A stretch of 60,672 nt of DNA from an uncultured Agathobacter sp. (lineage in GTDB: Bacteria; Bacillota; Clostridia; Lachnospirales; Lachnospiraceae), in assembly GCA_934316545.1 (NCBI GenBank), contig CAKRDT010000010.1:1-60672 (forward strand), read 5' to 3'. The translations under genes were made by a program, and so were the position numbers. Positions within the stretch are counted from its first letter, which is position 1. Every line of letters starts with the position of its first letter. Positions 1-9,800 of the stretch are shown in pieces. The notes below the pieces were generated by a model, which searched no databases, was not told where the DNA came from, and saw only the letters and a list, made by a program, of their open reading frames with translations.

Positions 1-106
1 TCGTGTTCAGCGTAGAAGCCCGCCACCGGGTCAGCCCAGCCGGAGCACGCCGCCACAGGAGTTTCGCAATCGCTTAAAACATCTCTATAAGTATAAGGAG
101 GCAATT

Positions 107-1045
107 ATGAATACCGTAGTGAAAATCGAGAATCTGGTCAAGCGCTACAAAGAACTCTTAGCACTCGACCATTTAAATCTATCCATAAACGAAGGCGAGA
201 TCTTCGGGCTCCTCGGTCCGAACGGCTCCGGTAAAACCACCACGATCAACTGTCTGCTCTCGCTTTTATCCTATGATAAGGGAACGATTGAAATCTTCGG
301 GCAGCCAATGAGCCCAGACAACTATGATATCAAACGTCAGATTGGTGTCGTCATGCAGGATGTTGCTGTCTTCAATGAACTGACCGTAAAAGAAAACATC
401 GAATGTTTTTGCAGTCTTTACGTCAAAGATAAAACTTTATGCAGGAAATATGTCGAGGAAGCGATCGCATTTGTAGGTCTTGAAGATTTTGCAAACTTCT
501 ATCCGAAGAAGCTTTCCGGAGGACTGCTGCGCCGACTGAATATCGCCTGTGGCATCGCACACAAGCCGAAACTGATCATCCTCGACGAGCCGACGGTTGC
601 CGTCGATCCACAGAGCCGAAATAAGATCCTCGAGGGAATCGTTGCGCTGAACAAGGAAGGTGCAACCATTATTTACACTTCCCATTATATGGAGGAGGTC
701 GAGCAGATCTGTACCCGGATCGCGATCATGGACAAAGGAAGGCGTATCGCCTTAGGCACCAAAGAAGAGCTCATTAAGATGATCAAAAAAAGTGAGATCA
801 TCACCATGGAACTGCCGGTGCTCGCCGATGAAGACCTTGCACAGATCTGCCGGTTACCACACGTTTATCAGGCTGATTATAAGGATCACACTTTAACGAT
901 CCTCTGCGACGGCGGCAAACATAATCTGGTACGCGCCCTAAATTATCTGCAGGAGAAGGATCTTGCGATCGGTCATGTGTACTCGCAGCTACCGACACTC
1001 AACGATGTCTTTCTGGAGATTACCGGCAAAGCTCTGCGCGACTGA
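107..1045 (+). CDS. ABC transporter ATP-binding protein
   Basis: ATPase subunit (312 aa) of an ABC-2 type exporter, expected on the inner face of the membrane to power the two permeases that follow. Walker A is GPNGSGKTT (about residues 37-45), the signature is LSGG followed by LLRR, Walker B is LIILDEPT, and the switch histidine lies in IYTSHYMEE. About 80 C-terminal residues follow the ATPase fold, as in drug and peptide exporters of the CcmA type. The start is set by AAGGAGG seven bases upstream. The frame stays open to the left edge without a stop, so a longer N-terminus cannot be formally excluded, but the ribosome site makes it unlikely. The substrate cannot be told. Confidence 0.95.
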   Translation: MNTVVKIENLVKRYKELLALDHLNLSINEGEIFGLLGPNGSGKTTTINCLLSLLSYDKGTIEIFGQPMSPDNYDIKRQIGVVMQDVAVFNELTVKENIECFCSLYVKDKTLCRKYVEEAIAFVGLEDFANFYPKKLSGGLLRRLNIACGIAHKPKLIILDEPTVAVDPQSRNKILEGIVALNKEGATIIYTSHYMEEVEQICTRIAIMDKGRRIALGTKEELIKMIKKSEIITMELPVLADEDLAQICRLPHVYQADYKDHTLTILCDGGKHNLVRALNYLQEKDLAIGHVYSQLPTLNDVFLEITGKALRD

Positions 1046-1134
1046 AAACGATCAGCCCACGATATCTCGAAGAGATACCGCAAATGCCCGGACAACTTTC
1101 AATGGGCTGATTTTCCATAAAGGAGGTACTTACA

Positions 1135-2277
1135 ATGACGAATTTTAAATATGCTCTTTGGCGCCTCATGCGCAACAAGGCAAATCTATTCTGGATTTTG
1201 GTTTTTCCGATCCTTTTGGGCTGCCTGTTCAAAATCGCCTTTTCCAATATTACCGCATCGGAAAACTTCCACACGATACCGGTTGCCGTGGTCGAGGGAG
1301 ACAGTGCGGATGCAGCTGCTTTCCACACGATGATCGAGCAGCTTTCCGGCGACTCGGACGATGCGATGCTTACCGCTACCTTCTGTGACGACGGGAAAGC
1401 ACGCACGCTTCTTGAAAAAGGCGAAGTGGACGGTGTCTTCTACTCGACCGATGAAATAAAGCTTGCGATCAATGCCGATCATTCGGATGCTTCCATCAAT
1501 CAGAGTATTTTACAGTCACTGCTCACGCAGTATTACCTGAACCGCGATCTGATTGTACAGATGCTTGCCGACAATCCAGCCAATATCGAAGCTTTCGTTT
1601 CTTCTCTGGGACAGTCGGTGAATCCCCGAAAAGAGGTTTCACTGACGAACAAGGATACCGACACTTACGATCAGTATTTTTACAACCTGATTGCGATGGC
1701 TTGTCTGTACACAGCAATAGGGGGAATCAATCTTGCGATCAACAATTCCCCTGATCTGTCCGCACTCGCTGCACGAAAAACAATTGCCCCTGCGAAACGC
1801 CGGACGTTTCTGTTTACCGAGCTTGCTGCAAATATTGTCTTTGAATCCATCTTAAACATTGCAGCATTTCTCTTTATCATCGCTGTCTTAAGAGTCCATA
1901 TGACGGCGCACCTTGGACTTGCACTGCTTACGATCCTGGTATCCACCACGTTTTCCATCACGTTCGGTATGTTCTTAGGCTGCATCGGCCCCAGATCCGA
2001 AAGTGGCAAGACCGGACTCATGTTTGCAACCGTAATGCCGATGTGCTTCTTAAGCGGATTGATGATGGGAAACATGCGCATTGTTGTAGAAAAGCATGCC
2101 CCGATCGTAAACCGGATCAATCCGGCTGCTTTGATTTCCGACAGCTTTTACACGCTCAACAATTACGACTCGATGAACCGCTATGCACGGGATATTCTCA
2201 CGCTGCTTTTGATGGCAGCTATCCTGTTTATAGTCTCAACACTCGCCACAAGGAGGAAAACCTATGCAAGTCTGTAA
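1135..2277 (+). CDS. ABC-2 type transporter permease (first)
   Basis: Membrane subunit (380 aa) of the exporter. One hydrophobic segment at about residues 18-40 (FWILVFPILLGCLF), then an extracytoplasmic domain of about 140 residues, then five or so membrane helices to the end: the standard ABC-2 permease plan seen in YhgE/LnrMN-like proteins. AAAGGAGG precedes the ATG. It overlaps the next permease gene by 14 bases, so the two are translationally coupled and probably form a heterodimer with the ATPase. The 89-base gap to the ATPase gene holds no obvious terminator. Confidence 0.9.
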   Translation: MTNFKYALWRLMRNKANLFWILVFPILLGCLFKIAFSNITASENFHTIPVAVVEGDSADAAAFHTMIEQLSGDSDDAMLTATFCDDGKARTLLEKGEVDGVFYSTDEIKLAINADHSDASINQSILQSLLTQYYLNRDLIVQMLADNPANIEAFVSSLGQSVNPRKEVSLTNKDTDTYDQYFYNLIAMACLYTAIGGINLAINNSPDLSALAARKTIAPAKRRTFLFTELAANIVFESILNIAAFLFIIAVLRVHMTAHLGLALLTILVSTTFSITFGMFLGCIGPRSESGKTGLMFATVMPMCFLSGLMMGNMRIVVEKHAPIVNRINPAALISDSFYTLNNYDSMNRYARDILTLLLMAAILFIVSTLATRRKTYASL

Positions 2278-3424
2278 AACCTTTGCCAAAATCGCAAAGA
2301 AGAAATTTTCAAATACGATTACCTATTTTGTTGTGTTTTTCGTTCTTCTGATCGCATTCTCATTTCAGGCAGACTCGACCTCCGATAAGCAGTTTCGCGT
2401 ATCGTCAGTCGATATGTGCATCATCGATCAGGACGAAAGCACCGCAAGCAAAGCATTATGCGATTATCTGACTTCCATCCATAACCGCATCACGCTCGAT
2501 TCCTACGATCATGAGACCTTGCAGGATAATCTCTACTATCAACAGATCGATTATGTACTGACCATCCCTTCCGGTTTTGAAGGAAATCTCAAATCCGGTG
2601 ACTTTAAGGATCTCGTGGAGAGCAGCAAGCGTGGGGACAGTGCAAGCGGCTACTTTGTTGACCGCCAGATCGATGCCTTTCTAAATTCCATTGCAGCCTA
2701 CCTTTCGAGCGGCTTTACACTCGATGATGCGATCCGCGGAACGAACCACTCCTTAGAAAGTGTCCCATCGGTTGACGGCGTCCACTTTACCGACACTTCC
2801 AAAAGCGAGGGTTCCCTGATGTACTACTTCTTCCAATACTTTCCGTACATCGCGCTCATGATGCTGCTGTGCGGACTCTCACCGGTATTGATGGAATTTC
2901 ACAAAAAAAATTTAAGTGCACGCATCCGCTGCAGTGCACTTGCTGATACGCGCATTGCCGCTCAGCTCGGACTGTCCTGTTTTGTGTATGTTGTACTTCT
3001 GTGGCTCGCATTCATTGTGATTGCAGTTTGTCTCGCCGGACCGGCACAGTTGTTTAGCACCTCCGGACTACTTGGTCTGCTCAACAGTTTCGTCTTTATA
3101 CTGATCGCGGCATCCATCGCTTTATTATTAGGTGCTTTTTCGATCGACTTTAACATCGTCAATATGATTGCCAACATTCTCGGGCTCGGCATGAGTTTCC
3201 TGTCCGGTATCTTTGTTCCGCAGTCTATGCTCGGAGAAAAAGTGTTGATGATCGGTCGTTTTCTTCCGGCTTATTGGAATGTCCGTATCGTCAATATGCT
3301 CGCCCCCTATGCAGACGATGTGCTTTCCATGCACACGTATTGGATGTGTATCGGGATCCAATTGTTATTCTTCCTTGTGCTTTTTACCATGTATCTGGTC
3401 GTAGAGCACCGGCGCGCACGCTAA
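2264..3424 (+). CDS. ABC-2 type transporter permease (second)
   Basis: Second membrane subunit (386 aa), with the same plan as its neighbour: a helix near residues 20-38, an extracytoplasmic domain to about residue 185, then helices beginning MYYFFQYFPYIALMMLLCG and ending just before a basic tail HRRAR. The ribosome site GGAGG lies inside the preceding gene and the ATG overlaps it by 14 bases. Two unequal permeases with one ATPase is typical of Firmicutes exporters for antimicrobials or peptides. No dedicated regulator gene is visible, although an upstream one could lie outside the window. Last gene of its operon. Confidence 0.9.
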   Translation: MQVCKTFAKIAKKKFSNTITYFVVFFVLLIAFSFQADSTSDKQFRVSSVDMCIIDQDESTASKALCDYLTSIHNRITLDSYDHETLQDNLYYQQIDYVLTIPSGFEGNLKSGDFKDLVESSKRGDSASGYFVDRQIDAFLNSIAAYLSSGFTLDDAIRGTNHSLESVPSVDGVHFTDTSKSEGSLMYYFFQYFPYIALMMLLCGLSPVLMEFHKKNLSARIRCSALADTRIAAQLGLSCFVYVVLLWLAFIVIAVCLAGPAQLFSTSGLLGLLNSFVFILIAASIALLLGAFSIDFNIVNMIANILGLGMSFLSGIFVPQSMLGEKVLMIGRFLPAYWNVRIVNMLAPYADDVLSMHTYWMCIGIQLLFFLVLFTMYLVVEHRRAR

Positions 3425-3450
3425 CTTCGTGCAGCCTCGTTTCTTCACGA

Positions 3451-3496
3451 AAAAACTCCCCGTATCCGGCATCTGTCCGGACTTCGGGGAGTTTTT
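3451..3496. terminator. Bidirectional intrinsic terminator
   Basis: Perfect 12-bp arms AAAAACTCCCCG and CGGGGAGTTTTT enclose a loop that itself contains TCCGG/CCGGA. The T tract on either strand makes it work both ways: it ends the ABC exporter operon on the plus strand and the YqeG-like gene on the minus strand. Confidence 0.93.
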
Positions 3497-3539
3497 CATT
3501 TACGCGAGTAGCGAGAAAAATCGGAGAGCCGCATATTTT

Positions 3540-4088
3540 CTATTTTACCTGTTCAACCTTTTTTTGAGCCGATGCATACGGCAATCCTTTTCGTTTCACA
3601 TGCATCCTATAGAAAAACAGTACGATGGCCTCAAGCTTTCTTTTGAGTACGATCTGGATCTCCTCCTTCGGATGGATCGGCTTGACGAGGATCGTGCGGA
3701 TGCCCGCGAGGTTTGCACCGCACACATCCGTAAAGATCTGGTCCCCGACAAAAAGCGTGTTCGCCGCATTGGTTTCCATTTCCTTCATGGCCTTACGGTA
3801 ACCTGCCGGCTTCGGCTTTCCGGCTTTATAAATATACTGCACATGCACCGCATCATTAAACATCTTTACCCTTGGTTCCTTATTGTTGGACAGGAGCATG
3901 CATTTGAATCCAAGCTCCTTTAAGTGCCGAAACAAAAGAATCGCCCGCTCATCCGCAGGCGCTCCATGTGGGACTAACGTATTATCAATATCAAAGATAA
4001 TGCCGCGATACCCTTCGTTATACAATTTGTCAAAATCAATGTGATATGTGGAATCTAAATATTCTCCCGGATAGAGAAATGCGCACAT
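3540..4088 (-). CDS. YqeG family HAD-IIIA phosphatase
   Basis: Small HAD-superfamily hydrolase (182 aa) of the YqeG family, probably acting on a phosphorylated metabolite; the physiological substrate is not known to me. HAD motif I is FDIDNTLVPHG (nucleophile and acid/base aspartates), motif II is LLSNN, the lysine lies in KAGKPKP, and motif III is FVGDQIFTDVCGAN. An ATG 36 bases further upstream is in frame, but the one chosen has AAGGAG eight bases ahead of it and gives the family's usual N-terminus (short lead, then DFDKLY and motif I). The longer start would run into the palindromic repeat upstream. Confidence 0.88.
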   Translation of the reverse strand: MCAFLYPGEYLDSTYHIDFDKLYNEGYRGIIFDIDNTLVPHGAPADERAILLFRHLKELGFKCMLLSNNKEPRVKMFNDAVHVQYIYKAGKPKPAGYRKAMKEMETNAANTLFVGDQIFTDVCGANLAGIRTILVKPIHPKEEIQIVLKRKLEAIVLFFYRMHVKRKGLPYASAQKKVEQVK

Positions 4089-4111
4089 AAGTGGTACTCC
4101 TTTACTTTTAG

Positions 4112-4220
4112 GTAATGCACTCATTTCATGCGTACATTACAAATGGAGCAGATGCATTCCAAAGCAAGCACGCTTGCCGGCATCTGCGTAGGTAATGCAC
4201 TCATTCCATGAGTACATTAC
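4112..4220. repeat. Compound palindromic repeat (palindrome-hairpin-palindrome)
   Basis: Two near-identical 29-bp palindromes (4112-4140 and 4192-4220) each have arms GTAATGCACTCAT and ATGAGTACATTAC or a close variant, with one or two mismatches. Between them sits a separate hairpin with GCAGATGC/GCATCTGC outside (4148-4155, 4180-4187) and GCAAGC/GCTTGC inside (4164-4169, 4172-4177). The whole unit fills the space between two minus-strand genes. It lacks a clear T tract, so it is not an ordinary terminator; it resembles a REP/BIME-like intergenic element. I saw no other copy in this window. Confidence 0.75.
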
Positions 4221-4228
4221 AATATGTA

Positions 4229-4624
4229 TTACAGTGAAAAATTCTCTCCGGAGCGCATATTCTGCTGCGCAGCTTCATTCGTCTTCTTTGTGACCGCATC
4301 GCTGCTTCCTACGAAATACTGATACTGTTGAAGAACCTGATCCTTGCTGAGATCGGATACTGCCTTCTGTACATCCAGACTCTCAAGATCACTATCTTTT
4401 CCCTTGAGTTCATAAGTTTCTCCCTGGCGATAAGTCTGTGCAAAATCGTAGGAATCAAAATTCTGCTCAACCGGTACTTCCGTAACCGTTACCTGAGGCT
4501 CTTCCCGCTGCTGCAAAGAGAGCGTCGGCTGCGCTTCTGCGATCTGCTGGCTGCGCAGCGCTTCGGCTTTTATCGAATTGTAATCATAGAATCCTGCATA
4601 TGGACGAATTCCTGAGATATTCAT
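4229..4624 (-). CDS. Conserved hypothetical protein, 131 aa
   Basis: I do not recognise a named family. The protein is hydrophilic, has no signal peptide or membrane segment, and is rich in Gln, Glu and Ser. It starts MNISGIRPYAGFYDYNSI and ends in a helical stretch (VQKAVSDLSKDQVLQQYQYF) followed by GENFSL. AGGGAGA lies about eight bases before the ATG, and the gene sits 25 bases downstream of nrdR on the same strand, so it is likely translated. The Y-x-x-Y-N pattern near the N-terminus loosely recalls the 228-aa orphan at 38509-39195. A motility or envelope link is only a guess. Confidence 0.7.
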   Translation of the reverse strand: MNISGIRPYAGFYDYNSIKAEALRSQQIAEAQPTLSLQQREEPQVTVTEVPVEQNFDSYDFAQTYRQGETYELKGKDSDLESLDVQKAVSDLSKDQVLQQYQYFVGSSDAVTKKTNEAAQQNMRSGENFSL

Positions 4625-4649
4625 ACCGGTTCTCCCTTCTTCTCAATCG

Positions 4650-5105
4650 TTATGATTTCAGCATCATTTTCTTTAACTCATTCATGAATGTATTGACATC
4701 CTTAAATTCACGGTAAACGGATGCAAATCTTACATAAGCAACCGCATCGAGATCCTTTAACTTATCCATCAGAATCTCTCCGATGAGGGAACTTGGAATC
4801 TCTTTCTCCTCACGGTTAAAAATCTCAATTTCCACATCATCGACAAGTCTCGTAATCTGTTCTGCGGAAATCGGACGCTTGTGACAGGCAAGAAGCACAC
4901 CTGCTTCAATCTTGGTTCTGTCATACTGCTCACGATTATTGTCCTTCTTGATAATGATCAGCGGAATCGTCTCAACCTTCTCATATGTAGTAAAACGCTT
5001 GCCACAATCATCGCAGAGACGGCGGCGACGGATCGAATTGTTATCATCGGCCGGTCTGGAATCGATTACTCTTGTATTCTCACTGCTGCAAAACGGACAC
5101 TTCAT
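4650..5105 (-). CDS. nrdR: Transcriptional repressor NrdR
   Basis: NrdR (151 aa) senses dATP/ATP and represses ribonucleotide reductase genes. The N-terminal zinc ribbon shows CPFC (residues 3-6) and CDDCGKRF (about 31-38), flanking the conserved DSRP and RRRR. An ATP-cone domain follows from about residue 46. Length and motifs match the family throughout. The ATG has AGGAGGAG seven bases upstream, and a near-consensus promoter lies directly ahead (5139-5167). No reductase gene is in the window. Confidence 0.97.
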   Translation of the reverse strand: MKCPFCSSENTRVIDSRPADDNNSIRRRRLCDDCGKRFTTYEKVETIPLIIIKKDNNREQYDRTKIEAGVLLACHKRPISAEQITRLVDDVEIEIFNREEKEIPSSLIGEILMDKLKDLDAVAYVRFASVYREFKDVNTFMNELKKMMLKS

Positions 5106-5138
5106 CGGATGCTCCTCCTACTAAATTTATATAGAATA

Positions 5139-5167
5139 AGTATAACTGCCTAAGATTTTGTTGTCAA
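5139..5167 (-). promoter_or_regulatory. Sigma-A-type promoter of nrdR
   Basis: Read on the minus strand: TTGACA (5167-5162), 17-bp spacer, TATACT (5144-5139). Transcription would begin about 30 bases before the nrdR ATG. Confidence 0.75.
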
Positions 5168-5180
5168 TCATTCGATCACG

Positions 5181-5435
5181 TTAAATCTTACGCTTCATCT
5201 CTTTCTCATTGAACTCTACAAGTATTATATCGGGTCCGATTCGAATAACTTTAGTCCATGGAATACAAAATTCACCATCTCTGCAAAAACAACCGAAATA
5301 TTTGCCCGGTCCCGGTATGATCAGTGCCTTGATATCGCCGCATTCCTTATCAAATTCCAGATCCCGCACATTGCCAAGGCATCTGCAATCGCTGACGTTG
5401 ACCACTTCTTTTTCGCATAAATCCGAAAAACGCAT
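5181..5435 (-). CDS. YlmC/YmxH family PRC-barrel sporulation protein
   Basis: Small PRC-barrel protein (84 aa) of the YlmC/YmxH type found in endospore-forming Firmicutes; role poorly defined. The opening MRFSDLCEKEVVNV, then CRCLGNV and the barrel strands GDIKALIIPG and FCIPWTKVIRIGPDIILVE are family hallmarks. The frame is open 47 codons further upstream, but the chosen ATG is preceded by GGGGTG and gives the family N-terminus; the extension covers low-quality sequence next to a terminator. It is a single-gene unit between ychF and nrdR. Confidence 0.85.
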   Translation of the reverse strand: MRFSDLCEKEVVNVSDCRCLGNVRDLEFDKECGDIKALIIPGPGKYFGCFCRDGEFCIPWTKVIRIGPDIILVEFNEKEMKRKI

Positions 5436-5501
5436 AGCATCACCCCAAGATGATACTATGCGCCCTCCTTTATGATTATTCCTGCGGACACCTTTGTTTT
5501 G

Positions 5502-5535
5502 AAAAAAGCATTGACGATTTCTCATCAATGCTTTT
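5502..5535 (-). terminator. Intrinsic terminator after ychF
   Basis: On the minus strand AAAAGCATTGA and TCAATGCTTTT form an 11-bp stem with a 10-base loop followed by TTTTTT. It lies about 60 bases past the ychF stop codon. Confidence 0.88.
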
Positions 5536-5596
5536 ATTCTTCTGCCTGCAGTCATCTGACAAACGCAGATAACCATTACATTTACTCAACTCTTTG

Positions 5597-6697
5597 CTAT
5601 ACATTAAAGCGGAATAAAATTACATCGCCATCCTTGACAACATAATCTTTTCCTTCCATACCGACGATGCCTTTTTCTCTCGCAGCGGAAAGGCTTCCGT
5701 TATCGAGAAGATCCTGATAGTTGACTACCTCAGCCTTGATGAATCCACGCTCAAAATCCGTATGAATCTTGCCGGCTGCCTGTGGAGCCTTGGTTCCTTC
5801 CTTGATCGTCCATGCGCGGCACTCATCCTCTCCGGCGGTCAGGAAACTGATAAGACCAAGTAACTTATAGCTTGCTGCCACAAGCTTGTCAAGTCCGCTG
5901 GATGCTACACCGAGATCATCCAGATATTCCTTCTTCTCTTCGTCAGACAGTTCCGACAGTTCCTGCTCAATCTGTGCGCAGATAACGAATACTTCCGCGC
6001 CCTCTTCCTTTGCCATCTCGCGTACCTTAGCAACATGCGGATTGCCAGCTCCATCATCTGCCAAATCCTCTTCCGCTACATTTGCAGCGTAGATGGTAGG
6101 CTTAGCGGTCAGAAGATTATATCCCTTGAACCAGATCTGCGCATCGTCATCGTCCGGAACCTCAAACGTTCTTGCCATCTTGCCATCCTCAAGGTGTGCC
6201 TTGATTGCCTCTACCAGCTCAAGCTCCTTCGCCAGTGTTTTGTCCATTCTTGCCTGCTTTGCAATCTTTGCGATTCTTCGGTCAAGGATCTCCACATCGG
6301 AGAAAATCAATTCAAGATTGATCGTCTCGATATCACGCGCCGGGTCAACCGAACCATCTACATGGATAATATTGGCATCCTCGAAGCAGCGTACCACATG
6401 CACGATTGCATCCACCTCACGAATGTTTGCCAGGAACTGGTTTCCGAGTCCCTCTCCTTTGCTTGCACCTTTGACAAGTCCTGCAATGTCCACGAATTCG
6501 ATGGTTGCAGGTGTTACCTTCTTTGTATGATAAAGTTCACCGAGCTTTACGATTCTCTCATCCGGAACCGCAACGATTCCCACATTCGGATCAATGGTTG
6601 CAAATGGATAGTTGGCAGATAACGCACCTGCCTTGGTCAGTGAATTAAATAATGTACTTTTTCCCACGTTCGGGAGTCCGACGATGCCGAGTTTCAT
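5597..6697 (-). CDS. ychF: Ribosome-associated ATPase/GTPase YchF (OLA1 family)
   Basis: Obg-superfamily P-loop protein (366 aa) that prefers ATP and binds ribosomes. G1 is GLPNVGKST (residues 6-14), G3 is [17 protein letters not shown], and the usual NKxD is replaced by the YchF-type N-x-x-E near YAANVAEED. The C-terminal TGS domain includes [27 protein letters not shown] and the end DVILFRFNV. Full length, monocistronic, with AAGGAG before the ATG. Confidence 0.97.
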   Translation of the reverse strand: MKLGIVGLPNVGKSTLFNSLTKAGALSANYPFATIDPNVGIVAVPDERIVKLGELYHTKKVTPATIEFVDIAGLVKGASKGEGLGNQFLANIREVDAIVHVVRCFEDANIIHVDGSVDPARDIETINLELIFSDVEILDRRIAKIAKQARMDKTLAKELELVEAIKAHLEDGKMARTFEVPDDDDAQIWFKGYNLLTAKPTIYAANVAEEDLADDGAGNPHVAKVREMAKEEGAEVFVICAQIEQELSELSDEEKKEYLDDLGVASSGLDKLVAASYKLLGLISFLTAGEDECRAWTIKEGTKAPQAAGKIHTDFERGFIKAEVVNYQDLLDNGSLSAAREKGIVGMEGKDYVVKDGDVILFRFNV

Positions 6698-6749
6698 GAT
6701 ATCTATTTCTCCTTTGAAAAATTATAATTTTTCTAATATAACGATTTAT

Positions 6750-6779
6750 AGTGTATCACATTCGCGCCTAATTGTACAA
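6750..6779 (-). promoter_or_regulatory. Probable promoter of ychF
   Basis: Minus strand: TTGTAC (6779-6774), 18-bp spacer, TACACT (6755-6750) preceded by TGA, giving an extended -10 of the TGn type. About 55 bases before the ychF start. Confidence 0.5.
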
Positions 6780-6805
6780 TTTTTCTTTTTACCGCAATCC
6801 TAGGT

Positions 6806-6875
6806 GCGCAAAGGAGACCTTCTGCCGAAGGTCTCTTCGCCTACGCTGCCATAAATGAGGCAGCACATCTTGCGC
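6806..6875 (-). other. Multi-hairpin structure right after the giant gene
   Basis: GCGCAA (6806-6811) and TTGCGC (6870-6875) can close an outer stem around two hairpins: GAGACCTTC/GAAGGTCTC with a TGCC loop, and GCTGCC/GGCAGC. It begins at the base following the stop codon of the 2730-residue gene. There is no good T run, so it may protect the 3' end rather than terminate. Confidence 0.5.
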
Positions 6876-9800
6876 TTACTTTCCTGCCACGATATTTGAC
6901 CACTTGGTATAGTAATTCTTACCGCCAATCTTTTTGATACCGCGAACCTTATAATAGTAAGTGGTTCCTGCAGCGGAAACTGCAGTATTATCCGCATAGG
7001 ACAGAATGGAAGCATCCACCGTTGTGCTGATTCGTGTATATTTTCCATTCTTGGAAGATGCACAATAAATCTGATATGCATCGACCTTGTCTGCCTTGTT
7101 CTTCTTCCATGTAAGGTTCATGGCTGCGATTGTGTTTTTCGTTGCTGCCACTTTTTGGACAGTCAGCTTTACGCCGGTCTTCTTCACAGCGCTGATTGCT
7201 TTCAGCTGCTTTGCATATGTATTTACGGTTGCCGTCTTAGCAAGTGCGTAGACAGAGAAATGATTCGTTTCAAAAACATAATACTTTTTCTGAACAGACT
7301 TTCCGTTTTTGTCCGTTGTTTTCTCTGTTACGACTTTACCGTTTTTAAATCTCTGGATCGTGCCGTCCTCTGCAATATAGACAGCCTCAAGCTTACTCTT
7401 TACAAGAGACTTTGGTATCTCAAGCTTCATCAGAACCTTGCCGTCACCAAACTCGGAAATCTTATCCTTTCCTGCATAGAGAGCCACAGATACAACAGAA
7501 GCCTTCGTTCCGACTACCTTGCGGTAATCCTTTGTATCCTCTTTCTTTACGCTGAGTGAAATGGTCTTGTTTTTATCAAGCTGATCCGCTACAACCTCCA
7601 AAGCGTCCGCATCAAGCCGAAGCTCTCCATGTGGAGTCTTCAGGCGCAATGCCATATCTGCTTCCCGTAACGCCTCTACCATGCTCTTGCGAAGGGTAAC
7701 CTTTACCGTATCCGTTGTATCCTTCTGCTCTTCATCAAGCTCACCCGTCTGGATCACAACCTCTGTCGCGTTCTCTTTGATCGCTTTATTGATCAGGTTC
7801 TTCTGCTGCTTCTGAGTCAGCTTAACCTCAAGCGTTCCTTCTTCCTTGGTCTCCACAGCCTCTACCTTTACGGAAACCGATTTATCTTCCTTTGCACCTT
7901 CGCCATCGGTCGGCTTCTTATCTTCTTCCTTCTTATCGTCCTCTTTCTTATTATCCTCCGTTGATGGAGCCGGAGCAACACCTCCGCCACCACCGGAACC
8001 GCCTGAGCTTCCGCCACCCGGTATCACAGGTGTCACAATCTTTGTAAACAACTCTTCCGGAGAAGTAATATCTTTTGTTGCCGTTGCTGCTACTGTCACA
8101 GTCTTATCTTCATTGAGTGTTGTAGTCAGTCCATTTTCGTCTGCCCAAGCTTTCAGTGCTGCCTCATCGAGCTGATAACCACTTGCAGGGATCAGCTTAA
8201 AGGTTACAGAAGCATTGTTTCTTACCTTGCCTGCCGGAACATTCTCTGCCGGCTTACTAGATGTAAGTTCGCTGATCGTATGGCTCCTACCCTCTGCCGC
8301 CACAGTCCACAGACCATCTATAAATGAATCTGTGTTTATCTCCATGGTTTCAGATACTTTAGCAGCCTTTAATGTAACCTCATAAATTCCTTCGGCAGTA
8401 TATGCAACAATTACCTCATCCGCCATAGCTGCAAATTGTGCCTTCACTTCCTCTAAGGTTGTCACAAGGCCATCCGTCGGCTTAATAGTTAATTTTACGG
8501 TTGCACCCTTTCTTACCTGAGCAGATAATGCTTCCGGCTTTGTCTGATCCTCTGCCTTGATCGGTGTCACATAGCTGATCTCACAGTCTGCACTAGTTCC
8601 GGTAATAGAAAGTGTACCTGTCTCGATTGGTGCAAAGAATACACGGATTGTCTGCTTTCCTTTATAACCCTCGATCATGTAGGTTGGATCAACCAGTGTC
8701 GTTCCCTCACTGTTCATGACCGTAACTGTATTTTCTGCCGTAGGTTCTACCGTTGCATCACCTCTTGTAATCGTCCAATGGTCGACCATCATTCCTTCAT
8801 CCGGTGTTGCAGTAAATACTACATCGGAACCACCCGGAACAGATTCTCCGGTCGTAACCGGTGCACCATCTGCTGTGGCGGATACGCTTCCACCGCTTGT
8901 TGCCTCCGGCGCTTCTACATGGAAATACATCTCATAGGATGTACTTGATACGAGAATTGCTGCGATCTCGATATCGGACTCATTCATTGTGATCTTTCCA
9001 CCCGGATATCTCTTCGCAGATGAAACATATCGTTTTTCCTGTCCGTTTTCTGTGAATACCCACTGCTCCACCATGCTGCCGCCATTGACAGCCGCTGTAA
9101 ACTCAATGGATTCACCCTGATACATCTGGAATTCTTCAGTATAAGGCTTATTCTCTTCTACGATATTTCCATAGATATCATAAAGCGTATATACAAGGCT
9201 GCCTCGATTTGCAGTCTGAACACTTCCCGTTACCTTGTGACTGATATTGGCACGGAATACCGCTGTCACGCTGACAGCCGCTCCGAGCTCATCGATCGTA
9301 TAGACATCTGTCTGGCTGCCTGTCGCGCCATCTATAATCCAGTGATCAAACACATAGCCACGATCCGCAACGGCTTTGAATACCACCTTGCTGCCGCCGG
9401 CTACCTGACCGCCGCTTGCCGTCTCAACATCGTCCGCCGTAATAACCACACTGCCTCCGGTTGCACCTTCTGTGCTGCTTTGCGCACCGGCTGTCACAAC
9501 ATAATTTTCTCTTACGGTATCCAATGCGATCGTTGTGTTTTGCGTCAGGTTAAAGCTATAAGTATCTGTTGCATCCGTTGCCTGTCCATTAACCGTAATG
9601 TGAGCGCCTTCTGCTGCCGCAAAGCCTTTCTTTCTCTCCACATAGATTGTCGTATCACCCTTTACCACTTTACCATCTGTGATGTAGACCTTCTCCTGTG
9701 TTGCATCCGCACCTTCCTTCAAATAATACGCCTGAATATCACCTACAAGACTTACCGTGTAGCTGTCTCTGATAAATTTCGCCTGCAGACCGATATCATT

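Noticed and set aside
1..106. N-terminal extension or upstream gene fragment ahead of the ABC ATPase
   Set aside because: The frame is open to the edge, but a strong AAGGAGG fixes the start at 107; another frame ends at TAA (75-77) and could be the tail of an upstream gene, which cannot be identified from 24 codons.
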